This document shows positions 8,850 to 18,154 of a DNA stretch of 64,000 nucleotides, in pieces (positions within the stretch are counted from its first letter, which is position 1; every line of letters begins with the position of its first letter). Origin of the DNA: Hungatella hathewayi (GTDB lineage: Bacteria; Bacillota; Clostridia; Lachnospirales; Lachnospiraceae); NCBI GenBank assembly GCA_025149285.1, contig CP102274.1:3188001-3252000 (forward strand), given 5' to 3'. The notes below the pieces were generated by a model. It ran no database searches and was not told the origin of the DNA. It worked only from the letters and a program-made list of their open reading frames with translations. Made by a program: the position numbers and the translations under genes.

Positions 8850-10864
8850 AACGCTTTTTGGCAATCTTTTTATTGATTCTGGCTTTGTGCGCCGCGCTGT
8901 TTGTTACCATGTCCGTGTCTTTTGTATCAAAGGGGCCGGAGGCGGTGGATGGGGTTCTGGATTATAGAGGAACTGACTTTACCTCCTCGGTTTATCAGCT
9001 GGATGGCCAATGGGAATTTTATTATGGCAGCCTTTATGCGCCGGAAGAGTTTAAGCAGGGAACGCCAAAAGGCCGGGAATTGATCACGCTGCCCGGTTCC
9101 TGGGCCGGCCTGGGATATCCGGTTCTCGGCCATGCCACCTACCGGCTGACCCTTCAGACGGATCCTGGGGAAATCTATCTGCTCTTTATTCCGGAGATCA
9201 TTTCATCTGCGGTGATCTGGAACAACGGTACGGAGATTTACCGGGCCGGTCAGGTGGGAGATTCCGCTGCCAATACAGTGACTGGCGTGCGCAATGAACT
9301 GCTGGCGGTGTCATCAGAAGACGGGACTCTGGAACTGGTGGTTTGGGCTGCCAATTATCATCTGACCGACAGCGGCCTGTTTTATCCGATCCTGTTTGGC
9401 CGCGATACCGTCATGCTCCATTATTTACTCTGGCAGCGGGCAGCGGCCGCCGCCGCTATGGGAGGCATATTGCTGATCGGTGTGTACCACCTGTTTTTAT
9501 ATCTGTTCCGCCGCATGGAACGCTTGTATCTGGTGTTCAGCGTAACCTGTGTTGTGACAGTGCTGCGGCTGGTGATGGAGACGAACTCAATGGTACAATA
9601 TTTCTGCCGGGACGGGATGACTTTTTTCCTGAGCCGGGTTTATCTGCTGCTGTTTGCGCTCCATTCCATCTGCATCTGCCTTTTTATGCTGGAGGCGTTT
9701 CCCCTCCGCTTAAGCCGTCTTCATCGCAGAATGGTGATGGCCTGCTTTGCGCTGCCGGTGTTGGGAGTGTTTCTGCTGCCGAATACGGCGGCGGTGGCCG
9801 GTCTGTTCCTTGCGCTGATCCCCAACGGCCTGGCTGCGGCGCTTGCCCTTCGAAGCGGCAAAGTTGGCAGGGACCCTTACCGGCTCTTGTATCTATTCAG
9901 CCTGTTTCTCTTCATCATCTATGCGCCGCTGACCAAGACGGTGCTGGAGGCAAAGCTGTATATACCTGGCACCGTATCCAACTTATTCCTCATCCTCAGC
10001 CAGTGCGTGATGCTTTCCCGCAGTTATGCCGACGCTCATGAACAAGTGGAACGGGTCAATGAAAATCTGGAACGGATTGTGGAGGAACGGACCGCACAGC
10101 TGAACGACACCAACAGGCAACTGTCCGCCTCCCAGGCCGCACTGCGGGAGATGATCAGTAACATTTCCCATGATTTAAAGACCCCGCTGACGGTGCTTAA
10201 CAACTATTTGGAACTGTTGGGGGATGATGCCATCGCCTCCAACGAGAAGGAGAGAGCGGAGTACATAGGGATTGCCTACCATAAGAACCTAGACCTTCAG
10301 CGTCTCATTCATAACCTGTTTGAGGTCACCCGTATGGAGGCGGGAACTGCGGTTTACCGTCTGGAGTGGGTGGAAGGGTCCAGGCTTTTAGAAGAAGCGG
10401 GAAGTAAATATGGCGATTTAATCCGTGATAAAGAGCTTTCCTTTTCGGTTGGGGCGGACTGCGCCGCAGAGCTTTTGATCGACCGGCACAAAATCTGGAG
10501 TGTGCTGGACAACTTAGTCTACAATGCACTGCGCCACACGCCGAAAGGCGGGAGCATCTCCCTGAACCTGTGTGAAGCCGGGTAGCGGGCCAAACTTGTG
10601 GTGGCCGACACCGGGGAAGGGATTGGCGCGGAGCATCTCCCTCACATCTTCCAGCGATTCTATAAGGTGTCACCGGAACGGGGAGAGAAGGATGGGTCCA
10701 GCGGGCTGGGATTATATATCGTGAAAAATACCGCAGAAGCTATGGGCGGGACTGTGGAGGTGGATAGCAGGCCGGGCAAAGGAACGGTATTCACCCTGAC
10801 GTTTCCGGCAAGGGTATCCGAAGCTCAAAAGCCGGTTTTGCCTGCAGACGCTGCTCAACGATGA
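8846..10864 (+). pseudogene. 7TMR-DISM sensor histidine kinase interrupted by an in-frame TAG
   Basis: The frame codes for 579 residues, hits TAG at 10583-10585, and then continues in the same frame to 10864 (672 codons in all). Domains: signal or anchor helix, an extracellular 7TMR-DISMED2-like beta domain (about 45-185), seven membrane helices (about 200-390), a short coiled coil, and a HisKA H-box SHDLKTP (H442). The ATPase N-box LVYNALRHTP precedes the stop; G1 DTGEGIG and G2 SSGLGLYIV follow it. The truncated product therefore lacks the rest of the ATP lid and cannot bind ATP normally. A single C-to-T change (CAG to TAG) would explain it; a sequencing error is also possible. It is paired with the upstream response regulator. 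Confidence 0.85.
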
Positions 10865-10956
10865 TATAATTCCGTCTTTGACAGTCCTTTTAACTAAGCC
10901 ATTGCTGGTTTACACGCTGATCTTTATAGTCAGGGTGTCAAAGACTCGAGGAAGTC

Positions 10957-10985
10957 TTGCCCGCCGTGAAGAGCGGTGTTATAAT
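10957..10985 (+). promoter_or_regulatory. Sigma-A promoter of the nitroreductase gene
   Basis: -35 TTGCCC (10957-10962), 17-bp spacer, -10 TATAAT (10980-10985), followed 22 bp later by an AAGGAGG ribosome site and the start codon at 11018. Confidence 0.65.
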
Positions 10986-11017
10986 ATAAAAGGAATCATA
11001 AAACAAGGAGGGCAATC

Positions 11018-11875
11018 ATGGATTACAGAAAAGCGGCGGAAGCCAGAAAATCAATCAGAGAATTTACAGACAAACCCGTATCCGGAGAACTGAAAGAAGC
11101 GCTCAAAAAAAGCTTCGCAGAATGCAGGCGTCTTGTACCAGATATCAAAACAGAGATACTAATACTTGATCAATCAGAATGCGGCTGTCTCCAGGGCAAT
11201 GCAGGTTACGAAGGCCTTACGTTTGAGGCGCCCGCCTACCTGCTTCTCCTTTCAGAAGTGAAGCCGGGCTATCTTGAAAATGCGGGCTACATGAATGAGG
11301 ATATCATCCTTCACATGACCGACATGGGACTAGACAGCTGCTGGCTGACCGTCGATGACGATCCGGCGCTCCGGGCTGCGCTAAAGATCGGGGATGACAG
11401 AAAAGTTGCTGCCATCACTGCCTTTGGCTATGGAAAAAAAGAGAGAAGCCTGACGAGGCTCCATATCAGAAGTATCTCTGATGTGGATGTCATCACGAGA
11501 GAGGGCCACCTGGCACCGAAGATTTCACTCGCACAGATGGTTTATGGCGATGCATGGGGCAAAGAAGCCGATTTGGATGAGATGTATATCGACGACGGCC
11601 TCAGAGACGCCCTGTATGCGGCAAGCTATGCACCAACCTTCTTAAACCGGCAGTCCTTCCGCCTGCTTCTGGCTGACGGAAAAGCAATCCTGGTGAAGAT
11701 GATGGACTCCATGACCGGTGAACTCGATGCCAGATTAAACTGCGGGGCTGTTATGCTGAATTTCGCAGCTGCTCTCGATGAGCGCCGTCCGTTCCAGACA
11801 AAGTGGACACTGGGCAGTCTGAGCGGATATGAACTGCCGGCTGACTGTGAGATCGTTGGATACTGCAGTCTTTAA
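11018..11875 (+). CDS. Nitroreductase-family flavoprotein
   Basis: Probable FMN-dependent oxidoreductase, 285 residues. The N-terminus YRKAAEARKSIREFTDKPV is the typical FMN phosphate-binding start of nitroreductases (Arg pair with S/REF). The middle GLDSCWLTVDD followed by AITAFGYGKKE is the usual late-strand segment. The C-terminal third (ALYAASYAPTFLNRQSFRLLL) resembles the second half of the longer TM1586-like nitroreductases. The substrate is not predictable. It has its own promoter and an AAGGAGG ribosome site at 11005-11011. Confidence 0.8.
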   Translation: MDYRKAAEARKSIREFTDKPVSGELKEALKKSFAECRRLVPDIKTEILILDQSECGCLQGNAGYEGLTFEAPAYLLLLSEVKPGYLENAGYMNEDIILHMTDMGLDSCWLTVDDDPALRAALKIGDDRKVAAITAFGYGKKERSLTRLHIRSISDVDVITREGHLAPKISLAQMVYGDAWGKEADLDEMYIDDGLRDALYAASYAPTFLNRQSFRLLLADGKAILVKMMDSMTGELDARLNCGAVMLNFAAALDERRPFQTKWTLGSLSGYELPADCEIVGYCSL

Positions 11876-11970
11876 GAACTATTATAGGGACCAACGGAAC
11901 AGCCGGCCATGCAGTTTCCATGCCCCTGTGTGAAGATACCCGTATGCTCAAAGAAAGACTGGAGGCTGTT

Positions 11971-12885
11971 ATGAAAGCAACGAAGATCACAAGAATTCAA
12001 AAGTTGGCATCATTGGCGGTAACCGCGGTTTTAACCGGCTCACTTCTCATACTTGGAGGCTTTGCTTCAGATGCACAGGAGCCGGAGCGGCAGATACAGA
12101 CAGACTCAGATATAACAGATGGCTGGCTCAACGATTCGAAGAATCCCGAAAGTAAAAAATGGAGGCACAGCTTTAAAACCGAAGGCTTTTTCGTAAATCA
12201 ATACGGAATCCGCCTTGCATGGAATAATGATTCATCCCTCTATCAGACGACCCGGCAGGTCACAGCAGGGGAGGTATATACCGTATCCTTCATCGAAGAA
12301 CTGAAACAGTATGCAGATAATCCGGATGTCATGGAAGCCATTCGTCTGGCCATACTGGAGGAACGGGAGACAGAAGAGAATTCCACCAATCAGTGGGTCA
12401 CCAATTTTATTATGACAAATCCTGTCGTGGTGGGAGTGGATGGCCCTTATCAGGAGACATATGATGAGCTTGCCGCTGTATTCTATGAGTCCGGGAAAAA
12501 AGAATACTATTCTTCCGTGCTGGAAAAGTCCTCAAAGGAGACGCAGGCTGCTATGGCAGAACGTGCCTATAAGGAACATAACATTCCCTGCTTCAGCATG
12601 ACGGTGCAGATCCTGACGGCAGAAGAGAGGCTTCAGTATCTGGAAAAATCCTATCAGGATAATCAGACCGCATTCTTCTCCATCCTGTTTTCAGATCTTG
12701 CCGGGAACGAACAGACATCATACGCATATCGTGCCTATGAAGACGACCGGAAGGATTTTTTCAGTATCGCCGTAGAATCGTTAGATTCTTATCAGTGCGA
12801 AGCACTGGCCAAACGGGCATACCGTGAGGGGAAAAAGGAATTTCTGTACCTGATACCGGGTGCCAAAGACGATAAGGATTTCTAA
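11971..12885 (+). CDS. Exported protein resembling the C-terminal tail of a BlaR1/M56 antirepressor; possible remnant
   Basis: I chose the ATG at 11971 because GGAGG lies five bases upstream; the frame is also open back to an ATG at 11920 without a ribosome site. The upstream codons read DTRMLKERLEAVM, which is like the linker after the protease domain of M56/BlaR1 proteins. The protein from 11971 (304 residues) then has a hydrophobic export or anchor segment (LAVTAVLTGSLLILGGF) and an extracellular region. That region contains several short repeats with YRAYEDDRKDFFSI- and KRAYREGKKEFLYL-like units. The HExxH protease domain and a BlaI repressor are absent nearby. It may be a decayed M56 gene whose tail survives as a small exported protein. 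Function unknown. Confidence 0.6.
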   Translation: MKATKITRIQKLASLAVTAVLTGSLLILGGFASDAQEPERQIQTDSDITDGWLNDSKNPESKKWRHSFKTEGFFVNQYGIRLAWNNDSSLYQTTRQVTAGEVYTVSFIEELKQYADNPDVMEAIRLAILEERETEENSTNQWVTNFIMTNPVVVGVDGPYQETYDELAAVFYESGKKEYYSSVLEKSSKETQAAMAERAYKEHNIPCFSMTVQILTAEERLQYLEKSYQDNQTAFFSILFSDLAGNEQTSYAYRAYEDDRKDFFSIAVESLDSYQCEALAKRAYREGKKEFLYLIPGAKDDKDF

Positions 12886-12900
12886 CAGCACTTCCATAAG

Positions 12901-12943
12901 AAAACAGGACGCCTGCCGTATTACGAGGCAGGTGTCCTGTTTT
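12901..12943. terminator. Bidirectional terminator between the M56-tail gene and yesN
   Basis: Arms 12901-12917 and 12927-12943 pair over 17 bp with one G-T wobble around a 9-nt loop, with A-run and T-run at the ends. The stop codon of the minus-strand gene (12921-12923) lies in the loop, so the hairpin overlaps its 3' coding end. Confidence 0.85.
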
Positions 12944-14525
12944 CATGTTCTCTGGGAGAGATTCCCGTTACCTTTTTAAATACCTTGCTGAAATAGTAGG
13001 GATTATCAAAGCCCAGCATATCCGAGATCTCATACATCAGATACTGGTGTGTATCAATCAGTTCCTTGGCGTGTTCGATTTTTACTGTGGCAATATAATC
13101 GGACAGTGTGCTGCCGGTAAGCTTCTTAAAGGTGTTGCTCAAATGGCCGGCGCTGATGTTCAAACAGTCAGCGATATCAGCCAGGGTCAGCTTTTCCATG
13201 TAATGCTCGTCTACATAGGCTCTGGCCTGCTCCACCAGCTTATCGGAACGGGTGGACTTCCGGTCGTTCAGCAGCCGGCAGAGCTTGCTGCAGAAGCTCT
13301 GGAGCCAGGTCAGAATATCGGCCAGGCTGTTAAACTGATAGAGCCGTCCCGCCACATTGATCGCATAGGGGAAGATATCCCCGTAGCTGTTATCCGCGCT
13401 CTCAAAATATGAATACAGATATGTATAGAGATTGATACACGCGCTGGCCGCCTGCTCCTTGCCCGGCTGGTTTTCCTTAAAGAGAGTGATAATCTGCCCG
13501 AAGACAGCCGCAAGCTTATCGCTGTCATTCTGTGCGATCGCTGCAGATAAATCTTTTTTGAAAATATTGATATTAAAATCCTTCGCCCTGCTCATATGAT
13601 ATTTCTGCCCTTGGTAGAAAACCACCGGTGAGCTGGATTCGAAATAGTAGACCTCCAGCGCAGTCTGCGCCTCTGACAGCGCATCCCTAAGAAGCGAGAT
13701 ATCCGATTTCCGCCTGCTCACGCCGAATACGACGCTGAACTCGAAATACGTCTTTAAAGCCACCGTCATCTTCTGACAGAACTCCGACACCACCGTCTCA
13801 AATACATCGCCATCCTTTAGGGAAGCGGCCAGCAGATACGTATCCGTCCGGAACTCGAGAAGCGTATGGCAGCGAAAGGTTCTGGTGGCGATTCCGCCCA
13901 GTATGTCCATCAGCTGTTTGCTGATCTGATGGAAATCGTAGGGATCGTCATCAGTCTCAAACGCAATATTGATGGGGCTTATGGAGAAGAGAAGCAAAAA
14001 TGGATCCGGATATTCGGCCCTTACCTTATCCGGCACCTCCGGGTTATTCCCGGACAGCAGAAGCTGGCTCAAATAGTTTTTGGATGCATTCTCCTGATTG
14101 TCCTTCATCAGGTCATTTAACAGCTGGTGCTGTTTCTGGCTCACAAGCAGCTCACACGCCTCCTTGGCCCGCGCAAGGGAGGCAGCCAGCGCTTCCTCGT
14201 TTAAATCCAGCTTGACAAGGTAGTCGGAAGCCCCCAGGGAGAGCGCTTTTCTCACAAGGTGAAACTCTTCCAAGTTGGTCAGTACGATGAAGGAGAAGGT
14301 ACAGCCCTCGTCCTTGCATTTCTCCACCAGCTCCAGTCCGTTTAACACCGGCATCCGGATATCGGTGATGACGATGTCCGGTTTCAGCTCCATGATCATA
14401 TCAAAAGCGGACGGACCGTTGGTCGCTTTGCCGATGATGGTGCAGTCATACTCCTCCCAGGTGATAAGAGATGCGATACCGGCCAGGATAAGCGGTTCAT
14501 CGTCCACGATAATAACTCTGTACAT
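12921..14525 (-). CDS. YesN-type response regulator with AraC output domain
   Basis: Transcription activator of a YesM/YesN two-component system, 534 residues. The receiver domain (1-120) has the acidic pocket VDDEP and the phospho-acceptor D55 in ITDIRMPV. A long middle region (about 140-420) of the type seen in this class is followed by an AraC double helix-turn-helix at about 430-530 (LADIADCLNISAGHLSNTFK, then SDMLGFDNPYYFSKVFKK). GGGAGG precedes the start on the minus strand. It lies 27 bp downstream of its kinase and faces away from the ABC/GH88/sulfatase operon that it probably activates. Confidence 0.93.
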   Translation of the reverse strand: MYRVIIVDDEPLILAGIASLITWEEYDCTIIGKATNGPSAFDMIMELKPDIVITDIRMPVLNGLELVEKCKDEGCTFSFIVLTNLEEFHLVRKALSLGASDYLVKLDLNEEALAASLARAKEACELLVSQKQHQLLNDLMKDNQENASKNYLSQLLLSGNNPEVPDKVRAEYPDPFLLLFSISPINIAFETDDDPYDFHQISKQLMDILGGIATRTFRCHTLLEFRTDTYLLAASLKDGDVFETVVSEFCQKMTVALKTYFEFSVVFGVSRRKSDISLLRDALSEAQTALEVYYFESSSPVVFYQGQKYHMSRAKDFNINIFKKDLSAAIAQNDSDKLAAVFGQIITLFKENQPGKEQAASACINLYTYLYSYFESADNSYGDIFPYAINVAGRLYQFNSLADILTWLQSFCSKLCRLLNDRKSTRSDKLVEQARAYVDEHYMEKLTLADIADCLNISAGHLSNTFKKLTGSTLSDYIATVKIEHAKELIDTHQYLMYEISDMLGFDNPYYFSKVFKKVTGISPREHENRTPAS

Positions 14526-14552
14526 AATTTTTTTCCTCCCCGCGGCCGGCCT

Positions 14553-16358
14553 TTAAAATTCCAGCGGCAGCGTTATGGTAATAGTGGTATATTGATCAAC
14601 AACACTTTCAATCGTCAGGCCGTAATCCTCGCCGTATACCAGCTTGAATCTGCGGTCTACATTGGGAAGGCCGATGCCGCTCATGTTGCTGCGGGTAATT
14701 CTGGAAGTATCGGTCAGCAGTTTTTCAATATTTTCAGGCGAAATACCGATGCCGTTATCCGTGACGGATATATGCAGGACGCCGGACTTAACCCAGACGC
14801 GGATGGTGATGAGCCCCGTCCGTCCGCTGGGCTCGATGCCGCTGAAGATGGCGTTTTCCACGATTGGCTGCAGCGTCAGTTTAATGATCCTTGCATCGTA
14901 AAGTTCCTCCTGTTCGACAATAATGTCAATGTCAAACAGTTCAATATACCGGATTTTTTCAATAATAACATAATTTTGGAGAAAATCCAACTCCTGGCGC
15001 AGCGTTACTTTCTCATTGAAGCCCTTAGCCATATTCTTTAATAAGGAGGAGAGGGCGGTAACCACCGACACGATTCCGCTGTTTTTCTGCATGGTTGCAA
15101 TCCATTTGATGGAATCCAGCGTGTTATAGAGGAAATGGGGGTTGATCTGGGCCTGAAGCATCTTGATTTCCATATCCTTTTTTTCTTTTTCATTTTCCAC
15201 TCTCGTCTCCAGAAGGGTGGAAATGTGCCCCGACATATGATTGATCTGCCGTCCGATCATACCGATCTCATCATCCGTCTCAATGGAGTGATCCGGTTCG
15301 AAATCCCCCCTGGAAATCAGCTCCAGACGCTTCGTCAGACGGCTGATGGGAGCGCCCAGCTGGCGGGAGATTAAGAGCGAGAGAGTGAGCCCGATCGCGA
15401 TGCAGAAGAAAAATACGATCAGAACCGTTCTCCGGATAACGCCGTGATCCAGCTGCATCCGGCTCTCCGGGCGGATCTCAAAGAAGAGAAGACCGCTGAC
15501 CGGCTGTTTTACATAGGTGATTACACAGTTTTCGTGGTTCAGCTTCATCTGATAATTGCCTTCCGCCCCTTTGTCAGCCAGAAGACTGCCGATTATGGCG
15601 GAAGTGTCAAATTCGCCGTTCACATCGGTCGAAGCAATGATATCCCCGCCTGCAGTCACGGCATACACAAGCGCATCCGGCGGCAGACTTTTCAGCGTAT
15701 CCGAAAACAGGGTCGTAGAGATCCCCAGGAAGACCCAGGATTCCTCAGGCTTCGACCGGGCGCTGTACTGGAGCGGCCGGAGGAGCGGAAGAAGCTTTGG
15801 CCCGGCCGAACGGCCGCTGCTGAATGTAAACGGATTATCTTCCAGGGAAAGGGTATACTGTGAGTTTTCCCTGTATAACAGAGAAGAAAACCAGGGGGCT
15901 TTCATAATGTTTTCCACATCCGTGGACGCGCCAAAGGAGTTCCCTGCCTGAAGAACGAGACCATTATGAAAGAGCACGATTTTATTGATATACCTGCTGT
16001 AACCGGAGATGGCGCAGAAATCCCGCAGTACATCGGAGGCATAGACCGCCATGTGGGTATTATAGGGCTTGTTGGGGCTGTCCAGAGTGGTAGCGAAGAA
16101 CAGCGATTTCCGCTCCGCGCAGTTCAGCACGATATTCACCATCTCATCGTATGCCACCTGGAGCCGCTCCGACAAGGCCCGGACGCGGTTTGCGGAGTTA
16201 TTGGTCTCACTGATGATGACATCCTGACAGTAGGAACGATAGTTATAGAAGCTTACTGCGCTGGCTATACAAATAATGACCAGCATATTATATAAGATCA
16301 GTTTCTTCTGAAAGGTTTTCGGCATTTTTCCGTTTTTCTGTTTTTCTGCTCTCTTCAT
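14553..16358 (-). CDS. YesM-type sensor histidine kinase
   Basis: Membrane sensor of 601 residues. A transmembrane helix at about 19-36 is followed by a large extracellular (Cache-like) sensing domain, a second membrane helix (about 310-331), HAMP (331-385), and the His_kinase domain with QINPHFLYN (H408). A HATPase domain follows with the N-box QPIVENAIFSG and G1 DNGIGI. This architecture is the standard partner of YesN regulators that control extracellular carbohydrate uptake operons. It is divergent from the solute-binding protein gene across a 256-bp control region and has its own promoter. Ligand unknown; context suggests an oligosaccharide or its binding protein. Confidence 0.93.
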   Translation of the reverse strand: MKRAEKQKNGKMPKTFQKKLILYNMLVIICIASAVSFYNYRSYCQDVIISETNNSANRVRALSERLQVAYDEMVNIVLNCAERKSLFFATTLDSPNKPYNTHMAVYASDVLRDFCAISGYSRYINKIVLFHNGLVLQAGNSFGASTDVENIMKAPWFSSLLYRENSQYTLSLEDNPFTFSSGRSAGPKLLPLLRPLQYSARSKPEESWVFLGISTTLFSDTLKSLPPDALVYAVTAGGDIIASTDVNGEFDTSAIIGSLLADKGAEGNYQMKLNHENCVITYVKQPVSGLLFFEIRPESRMQLDHGVIRRTVLIVFFFCIAIGLTLSLLISRQLGAPISRLTKRLELISRGDFEPDHSIETDDEIGMIGRQINHMSGHISTLLETRVENEKEKKDMEIKMLQAQINPHFLYNTLDSIKWIATMQKNSGIVSVVTALSSLLKNMAKGFNEKVTLRQELDFLQNYVIIEKIRYIELFDIDIIVEQEELYDARIIKLTLQPIVENAIFSGIEPSGRTGLITIRVWVKSGVLHISVTDNGIGISPENIEKLLTDTSRITRSNMSGIGLPNVDRRFKLVYGEDYGLTIESVVDQYTTITITLPLEF

Positions 16359-16389
16359 ATTTCAACCCTTTCCATATGTTTTCAATGAT

Positions 16390-16418
16390 ATCATACTAAT
16401 AAAACCGCAGGATTTCAA
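16390..16418 (-). promoter_or_regulatory. Promoter of the yesM-yesN unit
   Basis: Minus strand: -35 TTGAAA (16418-16413), 17-bp spacer, -10 TATGAT (16395-16390). The remainder of the 256-bp intergenic region is AT-rich; I could not find a convincing -35/-10 pair for the divergent ABC operon, which fits an activator-dependent promoter. Confidence 0.6.
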
Positions 16419-16614
16419 TTGCCGGAGCAGCACGACATGAAAAAAATACAAGAATCTGTAAATAGTATATTTTTTCCGGCTGTTATTTTATCAAATCAGA
16501 AAAATAGTAACAGAATTATAAAAATCGTTGATTTAACCTGAGTGAAATATTTGGTATTCTTATGTCATCAAGGAACACAAACAATTGTGATTCAAAAATA
16601 AGGGAGGTTTTAAC

Positions 16615-17979
16615 ATGAAGTTAAAGAGAGTTGCAGCACTGACACTGGCAGCCGGAATGGCATGCACATCACTCGCAGCATGCGGAAGCAAGAACACACC
16701 AACAGCGGCACCTGAGACCGCAGCAAAGGAAGAGGCCACAACCGCTGCAGATGCAGAGAGCAAGGAAGAGACCACAGCAGCAAGCGGTGAGAAGCAGGTT
16801 CTTTCCGTAACCACATGGGATTATGACACAACCCCGCAGTTCTCCGCAGTAGTAAAAGCGTATGAAGCAAAGAATCCGAACGTAGAGATCAAGGTCATCG
16901 ACACTTCCGCAGACGAGTACAACAACTCACTGGGAATCAGCTTATCCGCTGCTCAGGCCGATCCTGATGTAATCTGGGTAAAGGACATGGGCTCCATGCT
17001 TCAGATGGCAGATAAGGGCCAGCTGCTTCCGTTAGATGATATGATCAAAGCAGACAACCTGGACTTATCCGTATACAGTGGTGCAGCAGAGCAGTTAATG
17101 TACAACGATACAACCTACGGACTTCCATACCGTTCCGACTGGTACGTATTATATTATAACAAGGATTTATTTGACGCAGCAGGTGTAGAGTATCCTTCCA
17201 ATGATATGACATGGGGCGAATACGATGAACTGGCAGCAAAGATGACCTCCGGTGAGGGCAGCGCCAAAGTATACGGAACACATGACCACACATGGCAGGC
17301 ACTCGTTACCAACTGGGCTGTTCAGGACGGAAAGCACACCGTTGTTGAGAAAGATTACTCCTTCTTAAAGCCATATTATGAGGAAGCACTTGCATTACAG
17401 GAAAATGGTTATATGCAGGACTACTCCACATTAAAGACAGCCAACATTCACTATTCATCTGTATTTAAGAATCAGCAGTGCGCTATGATGCCGATGGGTA
17501 CATGGTTTATCGCAACCATGATGCAGGCTCAGGCGGAAGGCGAAACCGACTTCAACTGGGGCGTAGCAAGAATTCCTCATCCGGAAGATACAGAATCCGG
17601 TTACACAGTAGGTGCTTTAACACCAATCGGAATCAGCGCTTACACTGATCAGAAAGATTTAGCATGGGATTTCGTAAAATTTGCCTCCTCTGAAGAAGCA
17701 GCCAACATTCTTGCTGAGCAGGGCGTATTCACAGGCATCCAGACAGACGAATCCATCAACACCATCGCATCCGCAGAGAATTTCCCGGAAGGCGACAGCA
17801 ACAAGGAAGCTTTAACCTATACACATTACGCATTTGACCGTCCTCTTGATCCTCAGATCGAAGAGATCCGTAAGCCATTAGATGAAGTACATGAGATGAT
17901 CATGATCAAGGCTTACTCCATCGACGACGGTATTGCAGAACTGAACAAACGTGTAGCAGAAATAAAGGGCTGGAACTAA
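16615..17979 (+). CDS. ABC transporter sugar-binding lipoprotein
   Basis: Extracellular solute-binding protein (family 1, carbohydrate type), 454 residues. A signal peptide ends in the lipobox LAAC with the lipidated C23, followed by an Ala/Thr/Glu-rich linker to about residue 60. The mature domain begins VLSVTTWDYDT and includes the typical hinge segments YGLPYRSDWYVLYYNKDLFD and FAMWD-like DLAWDFVKFASSEEAA. Codon use is markedly different from neighbours (gca, aca and tta favoured), as expected for a highly expressed gene. AGGGAGG precedes the start. It is the first gene of the operon and probably binds the oligosaccharide handled by the GH88 and sulfatase enzymes. Confidence 0.94.
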   Translation: MKLKRVAALTLAAGMACTSLAACGSKNTPTAAPETAAKEEATTAADAESKEETTAASGEKQVLSVTTWDYDTTPQFSAVVKAYEAKNPNVEIKVIDTSADEYNNSLGISLSAAQADPDVIWVKDMGSMLQMADKGQLLPLDDMIKADNLDLSVYSGAAEQLMYNDTTYGLPYRSDWYVLYYNKDLFDAAGVEYPSNDMTWGEYDELAAKMTSGEGSAKVYGTHDHTWQALVTNWAVQDGKHTVVEKDYSFLKPYYEEALALQENGYMQDYSTLKTANIHYSSVFKNQQCAMMPMGTWFIATMMQAQAEGETDFNWGVARIPHPEDTESGYTVGALTPIGISAYTDQKDLAWDFVKFASSEEAANILAEQGVFTGIQTDESINTIASAENFPEGDSNKEALTYTHYAFDRPLDPQIEEIRKPLDEVHEMIMIKAYSIDDGIAELNKRVAEIKGWN

Positions 17980-17992
17980 TCATTAACAGGTT

Positions 17993-18050
17993 CCCATGAC
18001 AGAAAGAGCGCCTCTGTAAACTTCTTATGGTGAGCGCTCTTTCTTATGGG
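17993..18050 (+). terminator. Intercistronic stem-loop after the binding-protein gene
   Basis: An 11-bp perfect stem (18001-18011 with 18034-18044) extended by CCCAT/ATGGG (17993-17997 with 18046-18050) across small bulges; 22-nt loop. The 3' side carries CTTTCTT but no long T-run. Hairpins here commonly stabilise the binding-protein mRNA or attenuate readthrough into the permease genes; which applies is not determined. Confidence 0.6.
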
Positions 18051-18154
18051 AAAAAGCAGCTCTGACAGGTACTTTTTGCCTGCAGGGCAGACCATATCGC
18101 ACAGCATGCCGCCGGGAAGCGGTGACCGTGTGCCAGAACTAGGAGGTATAATAA

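Noticed and set aside
9343..10041. 232-codon open frame on the plus strand inside the histidine kinase
   Set aside because: It is out of frame with a kinase whose domains are clear, lacks a ribosome site and shows no recognisable protein.
10583..10585. TAG read as pyrrolysine
   Set aside because: Pyrrolysine is confined to a few methanogens and specialised bacteria, and the position is a kinase ATPase lid, not a methylamine methyltransferase. Mutation or error is far simpler.
16500..16614. Sigma-A promoter for the binding-protein operon (TTGATT at 16528, TATTCT at 16555)
   Set aside because: The spacer would be 21 bp. A YesN-activated promoter with a poor -35 is more likely, but the exact boxes cannot be fixed.
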